Shown piece after piece: positions 61,205 through 64,000 of a stretch of DNA of 64,000 nucleotides. A program made the translations under genes and the position numbers. The notes under the pieces are model-generated. The model was not told the DNA's origin, did no database searches, and saw nothing but the letters and a program-made list of their open reading frames with translations. The DNA is from a bacterium (lineage in GTDB: Bacteria > UBA8248), in NCBI GenBank assembly GCA_022825065.1, contig JAJDYR010000022.1:313426-377425 (forward strand), read 5' to 3'. Each line of letters opens with the position of its first letter. Position 1 is the first letter of the stretch.

Positions 61205-63520
61205 ATGAAGATTTGCACAGAAGCTGCCGAGACGAAGCTTTCGCTGGTCAGGAGTGTTGACGTCGGGAGTCCTCCCTCTCCCGGGATGCCCACAACCGCA
61301 GAGACGTACTGGCGTTCGCTGTACGAGCGCGAGCGTGCGCGCGCGGAGGCGGCGGAGGCGCGCTGCGAGGAGTTGCGGCTCAAGGAGGTGGCTTCGCGCG
61401 CGCGGGCGGGTTCGCTGAAGTGGCATCTCGACAACTGTCGGATGAAGCTTGTCGCGCGCGCCGGGAAGTTGAAGGAAGTCCGCCGCGCGGCGAAGAAGGA
61501 CGTCGAGGCGCTCGAGGCGGAAGTGGCTCGACGGGAGAAGCAGCTTCGCAAGGCCGGTGTCGAGCCGGGCAAGCGCAGTCCGATCGAGTCGCTGCGCAAG
61601 GAGGTCGCCCGGTTGAACGAGGCTCTCTCGGCCGCGTTGCCTCCGGGGGAGGCCGCGCGGCTGCGCCAGGTCGTGGAGAAGCGGGAGAAGACGATAGCGT
61701 CTCTTCGCGAGGAGCTTGAGGGGCGGGAGAAGGATGTCGCCCGCCTGGAGGATCGGCTGGCCTGGGAGAAGATGGAGACGGCGGATCACAAGAAGACTAT
61801 TCAATATCGTGACGAGGAGCTTATCCGGCTCTACGGGAAGTTGCGGGAATCGCGCGACGAGTTGCGTGTCTCGCTCAGAGCCGCAGGCAGAGTGAAGGAG
61901 GGGCTGAAGGAGCGGCTGTTGCGCGCGAAGGAGGCGTTGCGCACGAGGTCGTCTCGTCGGGACGCGGAACTTCGCAAGGCCCTGGGAAGGTCGCGGCGCC
62001 AGAAGACGGCGCTCAGGTCGCTGTCGAGGGAGAACGGGCGGCTTCGCAGGACGCTTCGCAAGTCGGAGACCCGCCGGGCGCGGCTGGAGGCCGAGCTCGC
62101 GAAGCTTCGCGCCACCGGAGCGGTGCTGGCGAGGAGGCTGTTCGGTCGCGGGAGCGAGCGGCAGGAGAGGCCGCGCTCGGAGCGTCGGCGCGGTCGTCAG
62201 CCCGGCGCCCCGGGCCATGGCCGCACCCCGCGGCCCGCGCTCGATGAGAGGACGGAAGTCCGCAACCCGCCGGCCGGTGCACGCGTCTGCGCCGCTTGCG
62301 GGAAGCCCTATGTGGCCAACGGCGCCCGTGTGTCGCGCATCGTCGAGATCGAAGTCTCGGCCTACAGGCGCGTCATCCACCGGCCGCGGTGGCGCCGGAA
62401 GTGCGGGTGCGCGTCCTCGCCCGCCGAAGTGTCGGCGCCGCCTGCGCCGCGCCTGTTCGCGGGTACGCCTTATGGTACCAGCGTGTGGGCGCGCTTCCTG
62501 TTCGAGCGCTATGCCTGCTTCCGCCCGCTGAAGAGAGTCTCGGCATGGTTGTCGGACCAGGGGCTTCCGGTCTCAGCGGGCACGCTGGCGAGCAGCACAC
62601 ATCGGTTCGCTTCCCTGTTCGAGCCGGTGGTTGCCGCGATCCTCGCCCGCCAGAACGAGGCGGCGGTGCGCCACGGGGACGAGACGACCTGGCGCGTTCA
62701 GTCGCTTCGCGAGCAGGGGCGTTCGAGCCGCGCCTGGCTTTGGACCTCGGTCAGCGCAGACTCCGTCTACTTCCACGTCGACCCCTCGCGGTCTGCTGAG
62801 GTCGCGATGAAGCTCTTCGGCGCGGCCGGCTCCCATACAGTACTCGTCTGCGACCGCTACAGCGCCTACAAGAAGCTGGCGCGCATTCCCGAGGGGCTGG
62901 TGACTCTCGCATGGTGCTGGTCTCACGTCCGGCGCGATTATATCCACTGCGCCGCCGGGGAAGCGCGGCTGACGCCGTGGTGCGAGAGATGGATCGGGCG
63001 GATTGCGCTGCTCTATCGCCTGAACGAGGAGCGCCTGGCGCATTACGACCCGGGCGCCGAACGACAAGGCGCGGCGTTCGAAGCGGCGCAGGACGCGCTC
63101 AGGAAGGCGCTCGAGAACCTGTTCGCGCAAGCCGGGCGGGAGGTGGCCGCCCTGCCCGCGCAGGCGCGCGAGGGCAAGGCGCTTCGCTCGCTGCTGAACC
63201 ACCGCGAGGGGCTGAGCGTCTTCCTCGAACGCCCGTCGGTACCCATGGATAACAATCAGGCCGAACGCGCTCTTCGGGGTCCCGTGATCGGCAGGCGCCT
63301 CTCGTTCGGCTCCGACAGCGAGACCGGCGCCAGGTTCACGGCGATGATGTACTCCGTCCTCGGAACGCTCTCCTCGAACGGGGTCGACCCGCTCCGCTGG
63401 CTGGAGGCATGGCTCACGGCCTGCGCGGAGAACGGCGGCCGGGCGCCCGGGGACCTCTCGCCCTGGCTGCCCTGGTCGATGAATGAGGAGCGTAGACGCG
63501 CCCTCATGGCGCCGGGATGA
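61205..63520 (+). CDS. IS66-family transposase with long N-terminal coiled coil
   Basis: 771 residues. From about residue 340 it is an IS66-type (TnpC) transposase: the zinc-binding segment VCAACGKPY...RWRRKCGC, and DDE residues Asp492 (RHGDETTWRV), Asp550 (LVCDRYSAYK) and Glu687 (DNNQAERALRG). Residues about 35-310 are a continuous Arg/Glu/Leu-rich coiled coil, far longer than the LZ region of usual TnpC (total about 520). IS66 partners TnpA and TnpB are not visible. ATG 61205 is the first start; a second ATG lies 27 codons on. It overlaps no other gene and is followed 4 bases later by the DUF4338 gene. Confidence 0.9.
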   Translation: MKICTEAAETKLSLVRSVDVGSPPSPGMPTTAETYWRSLYERERARAEAAEARCEELRLKEVASRARAGSLKWHLDNCRMKLVARAGKLKEVRRAAKKDVEALEAEVARREKQLRKAGVEPGKRSPIESLRKEVARLNEALSAALPPGEAARLRQVVEKREKTIASLREELEGREKDVARLEDRLAWEKMETADHKKTIQYRDEELIRLYGKLRESRDELRVSLRAAGRVKEGLKERLLRAKEALRTRSSRRDAELRKALGRSRRQKTALRSLSRENGRLRRTLRKSETRRARLEAELAKLRATGAVLARRLFGRGSERQERPRSERRRGRQPGAPGHGRTPRPALDERTEVRNPPAGARVCAACGKPYVANGARVSRIVEIEVSAYRRVIHRPRWRRKCGCASSPAEVSAPPAPRLFAGTPYGTSVWARFLFERYACFRPLKRVSAWLSDQGLPVSAGTLASSTHRFASLFEPVVAAILARQNEAAVRHGDETTWRVQSLREQGRSSRAWLWTSVSADSVYFHVDPSRSAEVAMKLFGAAGSHTVLVCDRYSAYKKLARIPEGLVTLAWCWSHVRRDYIHCAAGEARLTPWCERWIGRIALLYRLNEERLAHYDPGAERQGAAFEAAQDALRKALENLFAQAGREVAALPAQAREGKALRSLLNHREGLSVFLERPSVPMDNNQAERALRGPVIGRRLSFGSDSETGARFTAMMYSVLGTLSSNGVDPLRWLEAWLTACAENGGRAPGDLSPWLPWSMNEERRRALMAPG

Positions 63521-63524
63521 CGCT

Positions 63525-64000
63525 GTGACCGAGTGCCGCTACTACGGGCGCGACTTCACGACCGAAGAGATGGCGCTGCTGCGCGCGTTGATCGACGGTC
63601 CACCTGCGCTCAACCGCCATGCGCTGTCGAAGGAGTTCTGCCGCCGCATCGGCTGGTTCAAGCCCGACGGCGGACTCAAGGACATGATGGCCCGGGTGAC
63701 CATGCTCGCCATGCACAGGGACGGCCGGATCGCGCTCCCCCCGCCGAAGCGCTCGCGACCCCAGGCCCGGCCGATTGTCTTCGGACCCGACACCGAAGCT
63801 CCCCTCGTCCCGGCGCCGGCGACTCTCGATGAGGTACGCCCCCTCGGGATGCGCGTCGTCGTGCGCGGAACCCGCGAGGGCAGGCTCTGGAACGAGTTCG
63901 TCGCCCGCTACCACTACCTCGGCTACAAGACCCTCGTCGGCGCCCAGATGCGCTACGCCGTCCACGACCGCGACGGCAGGCCCCTCGCCATGCTCGGCTT
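63525..64000 (+). CDS. DUF4338 (DruA-like) protein, 3' end outside the window
   Basis: Open from GTG 63525, 4 bases after the transposase stop, to the window end (158 codons seen). The N-terminal part is YGRDFTTEEMALLRALIDGPPALNRHALSKEFCRRIGW. The later part matches DUF4338: VVVRGTREGRLWNEFVARYHYLGYKTLVGAQMRYAV and RDGRPLAMLGF. DUF4338 includes DruA of Druantia anti-phage systems and genes beside transposases. Which role applies here cannot be told without the next few kb. Co-transcription with the IS66-type gene is likely. Confidence 0.8.
   Translation, partial: MTECRYYGRDFTTEEMALLRALIDGPPALNRHALSKEFCRRIGWFKPDGGLKDMMARVTMLAMHRDGRIALPPPKRSRPQARPIVFGPDTEAPLVPAPATLDEVRPLGMRVVVRGTREGRLWNEFVARYHYLGYKTLVGAQMRYAVHDRDGRPLAMLG

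Overview
The window looks like chromosomal DNA of a Gram-negative, fairly GC-rich (roughly 60% by eye) uncultured bacterium. Envelope genes support this: TonB/ExbB/ExbD, a YifL/LptM-like lipoprotein, Spy-like periplasmic proteins, a Tat-exported MsrP and two surface-lipoprotein candidates. The mix of genes (DapL-type lysine synthesis, lar nickel-cofactor genes, a probable selenoprotein) suggests a delta-proteobacterial, Nitrospinota or Tectomicrobia-like lineage. That placement is only a guess, because there is no rRNA or other phylogenetic marker here.

Layout. 1-9.1 kb: the end of etfA, a CI/LexA-like repressor, a cyclase-family hydrolase, an LVIVD-repeat protein, two convergent SDR genes, pgk, and a beta-synthase/gamma-lyase transsulfuration pair. 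9.1-19.2 kb: msrP, an Ldh_2-type dehydrogenase, an EamA permease, an M24 peptidase, an enoyl-CoA hydratase, a Gfo/Idh/MocA oxidoreductase, a small HELMH metalloprotein, an iodothyronine-deiodinase-like gene with an in-frame UGA at the active site, a DinB-like protein and a flavin monooxygenase-like protein. 19.2-26.2 kb: a DEAD-box helicase, an HU protein, hisC, the overlapping larE-larB-larC operon and a MoaD/ThiS-like carrier. 26.3-37.5 kb, all on the minus strand: dapL-folK, then panC, two very large TPR proteins, exbB, exbD, tonB and a MaoC hydratase. 38-50 kb: a ferredoxin fused to a membrane anchor, a cupin, dapB, an ECF sigma operon with an anti-sigma candidate and two Spy-like proteins, argH-lptM-lysA-dapF, and an MFS permease. 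The gaps here carry many small palindromic repeats. 50-54 kb: two paralogous polyglycine lipoproteins with beta-barrel-like C-termini.

54.4-64 kb is a mobile island. It holds two tandem tyrosine recombinases, a group II intron (minus strand) whose reverse transcriptase is split by a 2,234-bp serine-recombinase element with 26-bp terminal inverted repeats, an IS66-type transposase with an unusually long coiled coil, and the start of a DUF4338 (DruA-like) gene that runs off the end. Removing the serine-recombinase element and one AT dinucleotide restores a continuous 446-residue reverse transcriptase frame, so the order of insertion can be read directly.

Functional links: dapL, dapB, dapF and lysA give most of a diaminopimelate/lysine route (dapA is absent from the window). 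larE-B-C would make the nickel-pincer cofactor, but no LarA-type client is present. The sigma/Spy operon looks like an envelope-stress circuit. The deiodinase-like gene predicts selenocysteine machinery elsewhere in the genome.
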